Positions 23,281 to 34,479 of a DNA stretch of 64,000 nt are shown one piece after another; position 1 is the first letter of the stretch, and every line of letters starts with the position of its first letter. The notes under the pieces were generated by a model. It did no database searches, had not been told where the DNA came from, and worked only from the letters and a program-made list of their open reading frames with translations. Location of the stretch: NCBI GenBank assembly GCA_032358165.1, contig JAALGY010000038.1, forward strand, positions 1,984,001 to 2,048,000, in the 5' to 3' direction. Position numbers and translations under genes: made by a program. Origin of the DNA: Diplosphaera chodatii (taxonomy: Eukaryota; Chlorophyta; Trebouxiophyceae; Prasiolales; Stichococcaceae).

Positions 23281-24144
23281 TCAGACCAAAGGGAACACGT
23301 TGGACGCAAAGGCCGCTGTCGTCACCACGTTACCGGCAGGGTAGTAGTGGCAGACGTATATCACAGAGTCCACGTTCGCATACGCAGTGGGGCATTTCGT
23401 TGCTCCGCAGCCAATGCTCGTTGTGCTGGCCCATACCATCTGGGTGAAAGCTGCAGAGGTGGCGTTGAAGCCTGGCCTCGCGAAGTTGTAAGACTTGATC
23501 CCCGAGTACGCGCCGTAGATGCTGATGGCCCAGCTGGCAGCCGCATCAAACTGCTGATCCTTCCAGTAGTACCCGAGGCCCACGTACTCACCCACCCCAT
23601 TGGTGCCGCTGTAAGCAAACTGACACTTGCTGGAGAATGCCTGCGCTCTGGCGGCGCTCGTGGCGTTCCACTTCAGCGCGGGCGTGAGCTGGTGGCGGGC
23701 CCGGTACGAGTTCTGGAGGTATGGCAGCAGCACGGCTGTCGCATTGTTTGGAGCCTTGGCGGCCGTGACGGCCTGCGGCGCTGTAGCCGACCAGTTGCCA
23801 CTGCTGGGTTTCACGACCGGCGGGGGTGTCGCCGCCAGGATGCGCCTGGCGCCATTGACGATATCCGGAGCGGCGGTCCACGTAGCCGAGCCAGCAGTCT
23901 GCAGCTGCTGCGAGACTTTTGAGTGGGCTGCTTCATGCGCCGCACCGGAGGTGTGCAGCTGCCCGCCCTGAGAAGTGGGGTCCGGGGACGACAAACCCTC
24001 CTCGCTGCTGGCTGCAGCGTCGGCTTGCTTGCCCGCAAAAAGTTGCGCTCCGTCCAGCTGTGAGCCCTGGAACGAGGTGTATCCTCCCAGTAGAACCACA
24101 AGGAACGACAGAGCTGTGACACAGCCAACCTGGACTGCCACCAT
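23281..24144 (-). CDS. CAP-domain (SCP/PR-1-like) secreted or membrane-anchored protein
   Basis: One uninterrupted frame of 287 residues runs from the ATG at 24144 to TGA at 23281. It opens with a hydrophobic segment (VTALSFLVVLLGGY) near residue 10, which is a signal peptide or type II anchor. About 110 low-complexity Ser/Ala-rich residues follow. The C-terminal half is a CAP domain: LPYLQNSYRARHQLTPALKW, AFSSKCQFAYSG, a GEYVG in place of the usual GEN, FTQMVWASTTSIGCGATKCP and VIYVCHYYPAGNV. Cys pairs and the TQMVW and CHYYPAGN blocks are diagnostic. CAP proteins act outside the cell, some binding sterols; the role in algae is unknown. It has no intron, which is unusual here. Confidence 0.92.
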   Translation of the reverse strand: MVAVQVGCVTALSFLVVLLGGYTSFQGSQLDGAQLFAGKQADAAASSEEGLSSPDPTSQGGQLHTSGAAHEAAHSKVSQQLQTAGSATWTAAPDIVNGARRILAATPPPVVKPSSGNWSATAPQAVTAAKAPNNATAVLLPYLQNSYRARHQLTPALKWNATSAARAQAFSSKCQFAYSGTNGVGEYVGLGYYWKDQQFDAAASWAISIYGAYSGIKSYNFARPGFNATSAAFTQMVWASTTSIGCGATKCPTAYANVDSVIYVCHYYPAGNVVTTAAFASNVFPLV

Positions 24145-24525
24145 CTGTTCTTTTACGCAGGGCAGCACTTTCAAGTCCGAGCGCTGGCAGCACCTAGCTG
24201 CATGTCCAACCGCGGCTGCGCCAGGTTAGCACCACGGCTTGAATGAAGCGACTCCGTCCGTGTACAAGCCTCCGCAAGTGCACGCAGGTGTGCACTGCCC
24301 TGCTCGCTGTCACAGGTGATCGGCTGTACCTGCACTGTACTGCAGGAGCGTAAACTTAACACGGCATCCCCACTGAACGTTGAACTTCACGAATGTGTGT
24401 AGATCTGCAACGATTTGCAAATTGATCATCAAATATTCCCCCTTCTGGTTCCGGAAGGCGTTGCGCCCAGAACACAGCTTGCAAGGTCGGGATTGCGACT
24501 GCTTAGGCTTCAGCAGCGTGTACAG

Positions 24526-25011
24526 ATGACGTGTGCCATCACGGGGTTGGTGCAGGGAGCTCCACTTCTGAGACGTCAGGGACGACCCAGGTGCAGGTGC
24601 TCGGGAGCGCGTGGCAGCCGTGGTGCCCCGCTGGCCTGCCTGCAGCCCCACAGCGGCGACGTTTCTGAGCCTGATCGGCCGGTGTTTGAGAGCACGCCGC
24701 CTACTGGGGAGGTGTCGCTGTTTGAGGCCAGGGATGCCATCGAGGCGTGCGAGGGGCTGGATGGCGCGGAAGGCGACGCCTGCTTCCTGACCTTTGGCCT
24801 GGACTGCCAGCAGACCCGGCGGTGGTTCTCCACCGTCGCCAGCCTCGAGTCAGCACTGGCGCTCCCAGATGAGGATGAGGACGATGACGATACGCATGAT
24901 GCAAAGGCAGATCCCTGGAACCTGCCGCAGCCACTGAACGAGATCTTCGCCTTGTGGTCGGACACAGCTGACGAGCTGAAGCGGATGCATGACTCCAGCG
25001 CACATCAGTGA
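24526..25011 (+). CDS. Hypothetical acidic protein, possibly organelle-targeted (161 aa)
   Basis: I do not recognise this protein. A single frame runs from the ATG at 24526 to TGA at 25009-25011. The first 40 residues are Arg/Gly/Ala-rich, contain almost no acidic residues and look like a transit peptide. The rest is acidic: VSLFEARDAIEACEGLDG, EGDACFLTFGLDCQQTRRWF, the run PDEDEDDDDTHD, and a C-terminal helix EIFALWSDTADELKRMHD. Three Cys residues fall within about 17 residues. The sharp switch from basic to acidic composition and the good codon usage support a real gene. It is divergent from the CAP gene, with 381 bp between starts. A short first exon upstream is possible. Confidence 0.55.
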   Translation: MTCAITGLVQGAPLLRRQGRPRCRCSGARGSRGAPLACLQPHSGDVSEPDRPVFESTPPTGEVSLFEARDAIEACEGLDGAEGDACFLTFGLDCQQTRRWFSTVASLESALALPDEDEDDDDTHDAKADPWNLPQPLNEIFALWSDTADELKRMHDSSAHQ

Positions 25012-25518
25012 TGACATGAATTCACGGCGGTAGTGAATCGGCGACTGGCAGCTACATTGCCAGAGTGATCAATGCCTCGGCCTGAGTCCAGCTCAGCGGG
25101 CATGCTTGTACAGTGACATCTGATGCATTTACCCTAGCACATGTGCTGGCGTGGGGCCACACATGTGGCAGGGATGCTGATCTACAAACACAAAGCCGGT
25201 TTTGCACCATATTCTGCAGCCCTGCGAGCACCCCTGTGTGGGTGCCGCAATGGCCAGGCTGCTGTTGTGCTCTGTACCAGCAGTTAGGAGCGTGCGAGGG
25301 AGCATGGAGGGATGCTACTGTACCCTGACGCTTGGTTTCGGTTCCTCAGTTTTTGGCCGGGCCCTTGTGATTTCCCATTGACATCGAGAAGATAACATTT
25401 TGAGTTGAGTACTTGACTCTCCAGTGCTGAAATGTTAGACGGCTGTAAGCAGATGAAGCAACGGCACGTTGGTACCTGGAACACAGCATGAACAAACAGG
25501 CACAGCAGCAGGCGAGCA
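25012..25518. other. Convergent intergenic region (hypothetical / steroid reductase)
   Basis: These 507 bp lie between opposed stop codons. I see no gene; both 3' UTRs are expected here. Confidence 0.4.
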
Positions 25519-26705
25519 TCACAGTACAAACGGGATGAGCGCCTTTCGATGCCGCGGGTATTCACGTCCAAATCGTTTTCTGTAGTCTTGGTGATGGTGC
25601 CAGGCTCTCGGCCCGATGTTGCATGCCGTGAAGACTGCAAAGGCTGCCGCTGGCAGCTGCCCTGCTGCCAGCGCCCAGCCAGACCACTCGAGGATCTCCC
25701 CAAAGTAGTTTGCGCCCGAGACGAACTCAAACATGCCACCCCGTGGTATGGAGTAGCCTGCACATCCAGGCAACCATGAGTCATCACTCTCCTTGCTGTT
25801 GGCATCCCAAGGCACAGATGATGTCGCAGCAGAACTCACACTGAAGCACAGATGCACGCACCGCTGGACCCAGGCTTACGCAGGCTGCGCAGCGCTGCAT
25901 CAGCGTGCATGTTGATCCCCCACCCAGCTGCCCATGCAGCGCACCCAATCAGAAAGCGAACATCAATGAGGCTGCCGCTGCCTGAAGCTGGTTTGCGCAG
26001 CAGCCACCAGCCCTGCAGCACGACGACTGCGGTGTGTGCACGCTCCTGGGATGCAGCCGCACAATTGCAGCAAATAGAAGTGCGGGAAGTGGCTCATCAA
26101 CACCAACATGTTGAACATGCAGACCACCTGGAGCAGGCCATTGTAGGCACAGAACGCTGAAGCCATCAGGCAGATGACAGCCGGTGTGGGCCTGCCGCTG
26201 CGTATCCGGAAAGGGAATACAAGGCTCCTGTTGCGGGCAAGTGGTCGTGAGCACCTGACAGCGTTTGTTTGCAGGGGAGCGAGAGGGCACCTGGCGGCGA
26301 AGGTCAGGCTGGAGTCTCCTACCTGTAGAAGTAGTGTACACAAAACAGGCCCAGCAGCACTGCCTTCCGCGCTGACAAGCATGTGTGCAATGTCAGTTTG
26401 TCACTGCTCAGCAGCAGCCATGCCGGCATCAGCAGACTCCAAATTTCCTGCACCTAAGGTACACATGCAGACATGTTCAGTCTGTTGAGCGATGCGCACT
26501 TGTCACAACACGAGCAAGCACAGGAGCATCTTTGCTTGTCCATTCAGCTTACTATCCATGCCGTCCTGGCGCTCAACATAGGGCCCCACCCCTGCCGGGA
26601 GTAGCGGCCATATGGTGCCCCTGGTCCGGTGGTCAGCTGCGCAAAAGCGGCTAACCCGCTGGCGATCATTCCCCAGCTGGCCCAGCTGACCGCATCAGGT
26701 TGCAT
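25519..26705 (-). CDS. 3-oxo-5-alpha-steroid 4-dehydrogenase (SRD5A/DET2 family)
   Basis: The start is the ATG at 26705 (MQPDAVSWASWGMIASGLAA). Exon 1 carries APYGRYSRQGWGPMLSARTA. The following exons give EIWSLLMPAWLLLSS, LLGLFCVHYFYR joined to SLVFPFRIRSGRPTP, then ASAFCAYNGLLQ. Next are SLIDVRFLIGCAAWAAGWGI continuing NMHADAALRSLRKP, then GMFEFVSGANYFGEILEWSG and a C-terminal YRKRFGREYPRHRKALIPFV L before TGA at 25519. The block order and the C-terminal RKALIPFVL are diagnostic of steroid 5-alpha-reductases, multi-pass ER enzymes that reduce the delta-4 bond of 3-oxo-steroids with NADPH. In plants DET2 serves brassinosteroid synthesis; in an alga the substrate is more likely a sterol intermediate. 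At least four introns are present. Confidence 0.93.
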
Positions 26706-27426
26706 AGTATGTCCCCGGCCGATATGTCAGTGTGCTGGCACCATTCGTTGTGCTTGGGTCCGGCTGGCCATCAACACCGCTGCACACATACCATCACGCT
26801 GCATGGCCAACAGGTCCGGCAGCATCAGCCGTCTGTGTCTTTAACCAGGGAGTAGTACAGACTACGACGTCCTATTTGCACGGCATACAACGAATTGTGC
26901 ATGTGCCTGGGCAGTTCAGCACATGCCACCAAATGCCGCATGCATGCTGCATCCAGCATGCAGGTGCTTTGCTGCATTCAACAGCATTCCTGCGTTTGCC
27001 GCGGCGATCTGCCAAACGAAAATGGACCCAACCACATATGACACAACCTCGAGGCGGATCAAGCACGATCCTATGCACTGAAGGTGCTGCTGGTGTGCAA
27101 GTGCGCCAGTGCAGTGTACCGTTGCTGACAAGTACTTGACATCTCCGAGCGGATCCGTGAGCATGGTCGAGCCAGGCGGGAATGCTGACATTCTGGCGGA
27201 CGCAGCGTCCTCGTTAAGCCTGACCAGCTCGACCACAGGTGATGCGCGTATCAGCATCTGCCATGCATGTGCAGCAGCGTCATCGTGCACCGCATAGGGG
27301 ACAAACTGTCAAACAGCAACCATGCGTAACTCATCTCTGAAAAAAAGTGCGATCATCGACTGTCATGTTGCAGGAGTCCCAGAAGGGGATGCTGTTCCCG
27401 TCGTGGCGGCCAGTGCAGCGGCTGGT
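26706..27426. promoter_or_regulatory. Divergent intergenic region, steroid reductase / SET-MYND gene
   Basis: These 721 bp should carry both promoters and 5' UTRs. At 26942-26961 is an inverted repeat, gcatgctg-catc-cagcatgc, with 8-bp arms. An open frame on the plus strand runs into the SMYD start from upstream, so a longer N-terminus for that protein is possible. Nothing else was recognised. Confidence 0.4.
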
Positions 27427-30400
27427 ATGGAGGAGCAGCCCAAAGCAGCAAAGAAGAGCAAGAAGAAAAAGGCAAGTCCTGCCTTCTCTACTGATTCCAC
27501 CTGGCACACGGTGGCTTGCTCAGGCGCAGGACCATTCTGCCTGCACCTGTCCGCGGTGAAATGTGACAGCATCGCGGTGTCGCGCTCCGATCTGCGCACG
27601 GCAGTGTCATGAGGCAGCCGCGGCGCCCGCAGGCCAAGAGGGAGTTTGTAACGCTGCCGGCGGTGGAGGCGCTCCTGGCGGGCGGCTCGGTGCCCTGGAC
27701 CCTGGCCTTCTCCCAGCGCCTGGGACGCCATGTGGTCGCCACCCGCGACATCCAGCCTGGTGCCCATGCCACACCCCTCGTCATGCGGACTGCATACCTG
27801 TCTGTCTTATCGGCCTGCAGACCAGGCCGCCTTCTTTGAGGCAGCCTGGCGGCATATCGCGGCATGTCCGCAATTTGCCCTGCAGGCCTTCAGCCACTGG
27901 CTGTGTCACAATGTACCATATCACTGTAGCTCTCCCGTGCAGGCGAGCTGGTGTTGCGAGAGCGTGCAGTAGCAGCACTGCCGCGCGACAAGTTTGCCGC
28001 TCGGCTGTGCCACGGCTGCTTCGACGAGCTGAAGGGTAAGCGGTGCTCGTGTTCAGAGGTGCTGTTTGAGGTCAGTGTGATCATACTGCTGTCGACCACA
28101 GCACCAAACCCACAGTGCTGCCAACACTCGTGAGATACCAGCCTTGGACCCGGCCGCACAAGCGTCACGGTGTGCCGCAGGCGCTGCTGCCACGGATGCA
28201 GCCACGCGCTACTGCAGCAAGGCCTGCGCCGCGGTGGGGGCGGCGCTGGACGCCCGAGTGGACCCTGTGCTGCCGGCATTGCAGGTGCCGAACGCGTCTT
28301 GCAGCCGGTCCCTCGAACGCCGATGCGCTCCATGGTACAACATCGCATTGCCGCTGACGTGCAGGAAATTGCCGCCAGCACCGACTGCGACGCCGGGCTG
28401 CTGCACATGGTGCTCGCCCTGGATGCGGTGCGCAGCCTGGCGACGGCAGGCGGCAACCAGCAGGCGGCTGCCTCCGCTGCCGACAGCCGTGCAGCAGGCG
28501 GCGCAGCCACGCCGAGCAGCGCGGCAGCTGGAGGCGCGGGCAGCGGGTCGGCGGCAGATGCGACTGACTTGGGCCATGGCGGCGGCGGGGGCACGGGCGC
28601 GTCGGCGACGGCCGACGGCAGGGTGCCGCTGCTGTGCTGCGGCGCCGCGGATGTGGATGCGCTGCAGACGCACTGGGAGCGCACGCCGCAGTCGTGGCGC
28701 GACAGCGTGGCGGCGGGCTGCAGGTGTCAGCCTTGCCCCGAGCTTAGAGTCTGAAAGCGGTTGAGCACCAGCACAATGACGCCTGCTCCCTAGCAGGCCG
28801 ATATTCTGTGCAATTAGATGTCGCATGGGTTGCCACGCGACGGGCCTTGATACTTTTCCGTCACCACGTGCAGCAAGCTGCGTGCAGCCATACAGCAGAG
28901 CGGAGCCTTCGAGCCTGGACCCGTGGAGCAGCTGCAGCGCTTTTCGGCCGCTGTGAACAGCAATGCACATGGTGCGTCTCACCGTTGGGGATGCAGATCG
29001 CCCCACAACCATCACCAGAGCCTCTTCACATTCATCTGCTGTTTACAATGCCTTGCACATGCTCTGCTTTGCTGATGTCAAGGGTACATTGGGAGCTGCT
29101 GCACCCGTCTGGCGGCTGAGGTCGCAGGTGTGGGCGCGTCAGCCGGGGGCAATGTGGACCAGGGCTTCGGCATGTTTCCGGGCCTCAGCATGCTGAACCA
29201 CTCCTGCGCACCCAGCTGCTGCTACGTGTCCAAAGGTGGGCATGCCAGCTGTTCAGGTGCTGCTCTAGGCAAGCGGCTCTGTGTAAGTCCGGGGCTGAAG
29301 CAGGATGTCCGCATCGACCAAAAGCACGTACTGTTGGCTGTGGTGACAATATAGTCACGGTGCAACCGACATTAGGTCGTGGTTGATAATGACTGCAGTG
29401 GCATCGCAGGGGATGTGATGGACGTGCGTGCTGTGGAGCACATCAAAAAGGGCCAGGAGTTGTCCGTGCAGGTACGTGATGATGTAATATGCACGCCAAG
29501 ACGAGGGTGTAGCGTGCAGCATCTTCGTTGCTGACACCTGCATGCCTATGGTAGAACGCACATGCCGGCTGCATGCAGTCCAAACGCTGGCGTGTGCTGC
29601 GTGCAGTATGTGAACCTGCTGGAGCCTCGACGGGTGCGGGCTGCGCAGCTGGCGGACAGCAAGTTCTTCGCCTGCAGCTGCGCGCGGTGCTCGGCGCCGC
29701 TGGCCACATCGACAGACCGCTTCCTGGAGGTACCGGACTGCTGGCTGAAGTCAGCATGCTCATGTGACAGCGTCATCGTGGGCAGCATGAGTTGTGCTGC
29801 AGGCTTTGCAAGTGTTACCGACTGCATATAAGGTCCACCTTGAGGTCACCTCGAGGCTGATGCATCTTTTGGCAGTATGTTTGCCATGACCATGTGACCC
29901 AGGTGCAGGCACTGCTGCCCTGGGCGCCATAACGCGGTATATAAAGCACCGTACACCAGGAGCGTTTGAATAGACCCTAGATGCCTTGTCTGCAGGGTGT
30001 ACAGTGCTGCAGGGCTAACTGCCCGGGGGTGCTGCTGGCGCCGGCGGCAGCCGTCGGCAGCAACAGCAGCAGCGGCAGCAGCGAGGAAGCTGCATCAGAC
30101 TGGACTTGCTGCGAGTGTGACGCAAAGCAGGCGAGCTCCAGTGCTACGGGATCTGGCCCCGCGGCCTGTGACTGCTGTCCACTCCTGGTCTTGATGTGCG
30201 TGGTGGCTGCTCTACTGTGTGGCACAGCACCAAGCTTCACTGGCGAAGTGTGGTGCGGCTCATCAACTGCAGGCAGCGCTCACCGTGGACGGCCGCGGCT
30301 GCCAGGACGTGGTGAACCGGGCCGGCCAGGCGTGGCAGCTGGGCATGATGCTCATGCAGGCCGGCGTGAGATGATCTCCTCCAATCCCCGAAGTCGTTTG

Positions 30401-31453
30401 CATGGCACAAGCCAGCGGGTGCTGCACGAGTTGCCATTGTGCCCATCCTGGCCTGTTGGGGTGTCACAGCCATGCCCATTTGCATGGTCGGCAGCCCAGG
30501 TCCCACCGACTGACCGCCCCACTGACTTGCTGCTTGGCCGGCTGCAGTCACCAGGCGCACAGCATGTATGGGCATCCAAGGGACTCTGATCGCATCTACC
30601 ACATGTAGGTTGTAGGGTGTCTTGTGTGCCTCAGCACCTTGAACTGCGGCACCTGAAACTTGCTGCTGCTGCCGCCGCCGCTGCAGAAATGGCGGGAGGC
30701 GACGCTGCAGTTCGAGGGCGTGCTGGGGAGCTGCGGCGGCGCCGCCCAGCCGCACGCGCTGCACGTGCACAGCATCGACTGCCGCACGCCGCTCCTGAAC
30801 TGCTGCAACGCCGCCGGCGACACGAAGGGCGCCCTGGCGCACCTCACCGCGATGATCGACGCGATGCGCGCGATCCTGGGTGCGAGCGGTCCGAGGGTTG
30901 CCCTGCGTCGTGGTGTGCGAATGCTCATGAGATGTCTTAGTAGGTTCAATGATGCGGTGCGGATTGTTGAAGGCTGGCGGCTGCTGAGCGGCACGCCACA
31001 GCAACCCACACAAGAGATCAGCAGCGTTCCTGTAGTTGCATGACCTTGGGGCTTTTGCCGCAGGGCCGGCGCTGCGGCCCGAGCTGTGCACCTTCCTGAC
31101 GGTGCAGCACAAGCTGCTGCTGAAGCGGGCGGCCGAGGCCCCCGCCGCCCTGCGCAAGCGCATGAAGCAGCAGGCAGCCGAGGTGGGCGGCACAACCCTG
31201 CACTTGAGGATCTGGGCCGAGGCCTGCAATGCCTGTTCGAGCGGACGGAGCAGCATGCTGCCTTGATGTGCTGCACCAGTGCAAGGCAGCTTCACCAAGT
31301 CCCGCAGGCGTGATAACCTGTGGGTCAGACAGCAGATTGTGAACCCTCGCAACGCCGAACTTGGTGTCATCTGCCCTGCGTGTGCAGGTCGGCGCAGTGG
31401 CTGCTGCTGCTCGGCAGGTCTGCTTTGGCGAACCAGGTGCAGCTGCTCAGTAG
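27427..31453 (+). CDS. SET and MYND domain protein lysine methyltransferase (SMYD-like)
   Basis: The start chosen is the ATG at 27427 (MEEQPKAAKKSKKKK, a basic nuclear-type signal), joined through a GC-AG intron to AKREFVTLPAVEALLAGG. The first SET part reads SQRLGRHVVATRDIQPGELV. A MYND-like segment follows (LCHGCFDELKG, then RYCSKAC), lacking its central Cys pair. A Gly/Ala-rich insert of about 100 residues lies next. The SET core is GMFPGLSMLNHSCAPSCCYV (NHSC motif), then VRAVEHIKKGQELSVQYVNL, and the post-SET zinc site is FFACSCARC. Helical C-terminal repeats follow, ending with VGAVAAAARQVCFGE and TAG at 31451-31453. SMYD/ASHR1-type enzymes methylate lysines of histones or other proteins. 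The last exon frame is inferred from phase. Confidence 0.85.
27472..27632 (+). other. Probable GC-AG intron of the SMYD-like gene
   Basis: The exon ends ...AAAAAG at 27471 and the next bases are GCAAGT, the canonical GC-donor consensus. The acceptor is cccgcag, ending at 27632. The 161-bp intron keeps phase 0 and joins KSKKKK to AKREFV. No GT donor nearby restores the frame as cleanly. Confidence 0.65.
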
Positions 31454-31854
31454 TGGAGGTGCTCTGGTCCCACAACAGCGACACACGGTTGATGGATTGA
31501 GGCTTGTACTACCGTACCACAGGCAGCGCAGGGTACATGCTAGCACTGCTACAAGCCGTGAACTGAAACGTGTTGCGAACGATTACATCAGTTGCAGCAG
31601 CTTGTCATGTCTATAAGGAATCCAACGCAGTGCATGTCTACGCACTCCCAAAACCAGTGTGCAAAACTGCCTGAGTCTCGAGTACCGAACATTACACACG
31701 GCTGCAACAGCCCCTTTCCCAGACCTAACACATGGCCACGACACCTGAATCCAACACCTTCTTACGTTTGAAACGTCAACTAGCGCTGAAGTCATTGTAC
31801 ACCAACAGCTGCTGCGGTGCAGGTACAGCTGGTCTTGCTACAAACCCATGCCTG
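31454..31854. other. Convergent intergenic region (SMYD-like / phytoene synthase)
   Basis: These 401 bp separate opposed stop codons. No gene or repeat was recognised. If the last SMYD exon were read in another frame, coding could extend into its first 150 bp. Confidence 0.4.
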
Positions 31855-34479
31855 TCAAGCCCAGCTCTTGAGCAGCGCTGACGGCAGCGACAGGAACTTC
31901 TTGTACTTCTTGACGTAGGCCCGTTTGGTGAAGTTGTTGTAGTCGTTCTCGCCCTCAATGGAGTCCAGGATCTGACGGTACAGGATCAGCGCACTCCTGG
32001 AGTTGTCACGCAAAGCCCAGGGTTAGAGATGAGGTTGTTAGGCCAGCCAATCTAAGGCTCCCTACATGATTGGGTCCTTTGCTACAGATTTTTCTTTGCT
32101 GGAAAAGCTGCACCAGCTTTTGCTGGAGTTGGTGTGGCCACGTCGCGCCTCATCTTGTCGCGCCATTCATGCACACAGATGAAAGCTCACCACACAGGCA
32201 GGCGCGCATCAGGCGCCAGCTGGTCGACGCCGGCCTCTGCGGAGGCGAAGATGTCGCGCGTGCGCTGGATCTGGAACTGCATGAAGCGCCTCCACCGGTC
32301 GTCGATGCGCCCGGTGGTCGTGCTGAACATGCCGTTCACGACCTGCAGTGACGCAGAGAATGTGCAGCATGAGTTTCACACTGCGAACTTGATACCTATG
32401 CCAGCATCAGGCTGAAGCTGAACGTTGGGGCCGAGCAGCAGTGTCCAGGTGGTCTGCATGCCAGCAGCGTACGGTCGCGCAACATCCTTTTTCGCTCTGA
32501 CCTGCTGTGCAAGACCAACTCTCAGCGAACACAGCTCAAGGCGACTCGCACTGCGTCATCGGAGGACGGCGGAGCCCACGCACCTCGGACTCGCGGATGC
32601 CGAACTGGTCCAGCTCGTCCAGCGGCACGTAGATGCGGTTGCGCTCGTTCACATCCTCCCCCACGTCGCGCAGGATGTTGGTGAGCTGGTTGGCGGTCCC
32701 CAGCGCCAGGGCCGCCCTGTACACCGACTCCAGGTCGCCCTGCGGGCAGGCACACCGGGGGGATCAGGTCCCGACTCGGGGCAAGCACTCCCAACACTGG
32801 TACATATGCGCACTACGACCTATCACCTTGAGGCTTCCGCACATGAGGCGAAGCTGGGAGCTCAATGCTGCGGCGAGCACCTTGTACTGGGGGTTGATGC
32901 CCATGACGGGCGTCGTCATCAGCGCCACGGTGCCCGCCACCTTGTAGCAGTACCCGTACAGCTCGTCGTACGTCTGGTACCTGGACCATGGATCGCGGTG
33001 CATGTTGTTGGCAAGCTCAGCAGAGGCAGGTATGGGGGTCAAGCTCTGCATGCAATGCGCAGCAAGGCTGTGGTGAGGCGCAAAAGGTACACTTGCTGCT
33101 TGCATGCTTTGTGCGCCATGCCTCATGCACGAGGCAGCTTGCATGGCTGCACCAAGCCCAAGACGCACAGCTGGCACACGAATGCGGCCAGGAACAGGGG
33201 GCATAGCACAGGGGCGCACCGCGACTTGACCAGGTCCATGCGCATGCCGTCGATCATGTCGCGGAAGGGCTGGATGTGCACCGGATACTGGCTCACGGTG
33301 TCGGTGAGCGCCGCGTCCAGGATGTCGTACGGCCGCCCGTCGAAGATGCCCTCCAGCCGCTCCTCCCACCGGTCCAGCGCCTGAGTAGGAGTGCATGGGG
33401 TCTCGAGGACAGGTCCGCCCAAGGGATTACAGGTCTGCATGTGGCACTCTGTCCCGCATGAGTGGCACCCTAAACAGCAAGCTCACAGCTGCTGCCTGGG
33501 CACCGAACAATCAGTATGAGGTTCTACAATCAAGGTACAGTGCATGAACAGCAAGTGTTCATGCTGCAAAGTGTGTGCACCTCGGGGGTGATGCGGGAGG
33601 CGTTGGGGCCGTCCACCAGCTCGTCGGTGCGGCGGCACCACACGTAGATGGCCCACACCGCGCGCGCCTTCTCAGGCGTCATCAGCTTGGTGCCCAGGTA
33701 GAACGTCTTCGCGTACTCGCTGGTCACCAAGCCCGCGCGCCTGCGCGCAGGCGCCACAGAGCTCGGCACAGGGGGCGCGAGCAGCGGCGATTTGAGCTGT
33801 TGCTCTGCTGCGCATCACCCAGCAGCAGCAGTCGGTCCGGCAAGCTGACTGGCGGTGGTGTTGCGGGAGACAGTCTCAAGTGTGCTTCAAGTGCGCGGAA
33901 TCGCCAGGCTCACCTGTAGGCATCGTCAAGGACGCCCCCTTCCCAGCGCGCGTTGCGCTTGAAGGGCGCGTTCTTCGGCCGCTGCTCATGCAGCTCCACG
34001 CACTGGCGTAGGGCGTACTCCTCCGCCTCCTTGCCGCCACGCGACTGCCTGTGTCAGCATCACGACCCCGTGCTGCTTAAAAACTCCATCGCTGAGGGGC
34101 TGCCAACACCTCTTGAGTTCAGTCAGGTGAGTCTCCTGTGTCGTCCATCACGATGGTTGCTCGGCTGATACGATGTCGAAAGTGGACCCAAACGGGCAGG
34201 GCATACCTGATCTCGCGGTCCCGCAGCCGCTGGTCCCGCCGCTCATCGGGCACCGTGGCCGTCTGCCTCGGCGGCTGCAGCGCCGGAGCTGCCGACGCCC
34301 CCGCGCCAGACTGCTCGACCGCATCCACAGCCTGCGCCTCCCGCTGCGGCCGCAGCGCCGTGGCGGACACGACGACGGCTGTCACCTCTGCGCGCCGCTG
34401 CCGCTGCTGCGCCCGCAACGAGGGCGCCCTTGCCGAAAAGAACGTGCTGCCGCGGCTGCCGTGCTGCTCGTGCTGCAGC
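31855..34479 (-). CDS. PSY: Phytoene synthase, plastid
   Basis: Mature-domain exons read [40 protein letters not shown] then [20 protein letters not shown] (first Asp-rich motif DELVD), and [20 protein letters not shown]. Then come [60 protein letters not shown] (second Asp-rich motif DVGED) and [12 protein letters not shown]. The end is [20 protein letters not shown] then WA with TGA at 31855. Phytoene synthase condenses two geranylgeranyl diphosphates to phytoene, the committed carotenoid step in plastids. The exon beginning at 34479 continues a transit-like leader ([20 protein letters not shown]) but has no ATG. It follows a good acceptor (gtgcacag), so a small first coding exon upstream is expected and not resolved. 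About eight introns. Confidence 0.96.

Noticed and set aside
24526..25011. CP12-like Calvin cycle regulator
   Set aside because: The Cys spacing EACEGLDGAEGDAC is loosely similar to CP12, but the AWD_VEEL core is absent, so the resemblance is too weak to report.
28140..28185. An SMYD exon reading ALDPAAQASRCA
   Set aside because: It would break phase with DELKG. Splicing directly to the acceptor near 28180 keeps the frame and the YCSKAC motif.
30237..31484. A 415-codon open frame on the minus strand
   Set aside because: It lies antisense to the SMYD-like exons, is low-complexity and resembles no family. High GC leaves long open antisense frames here.
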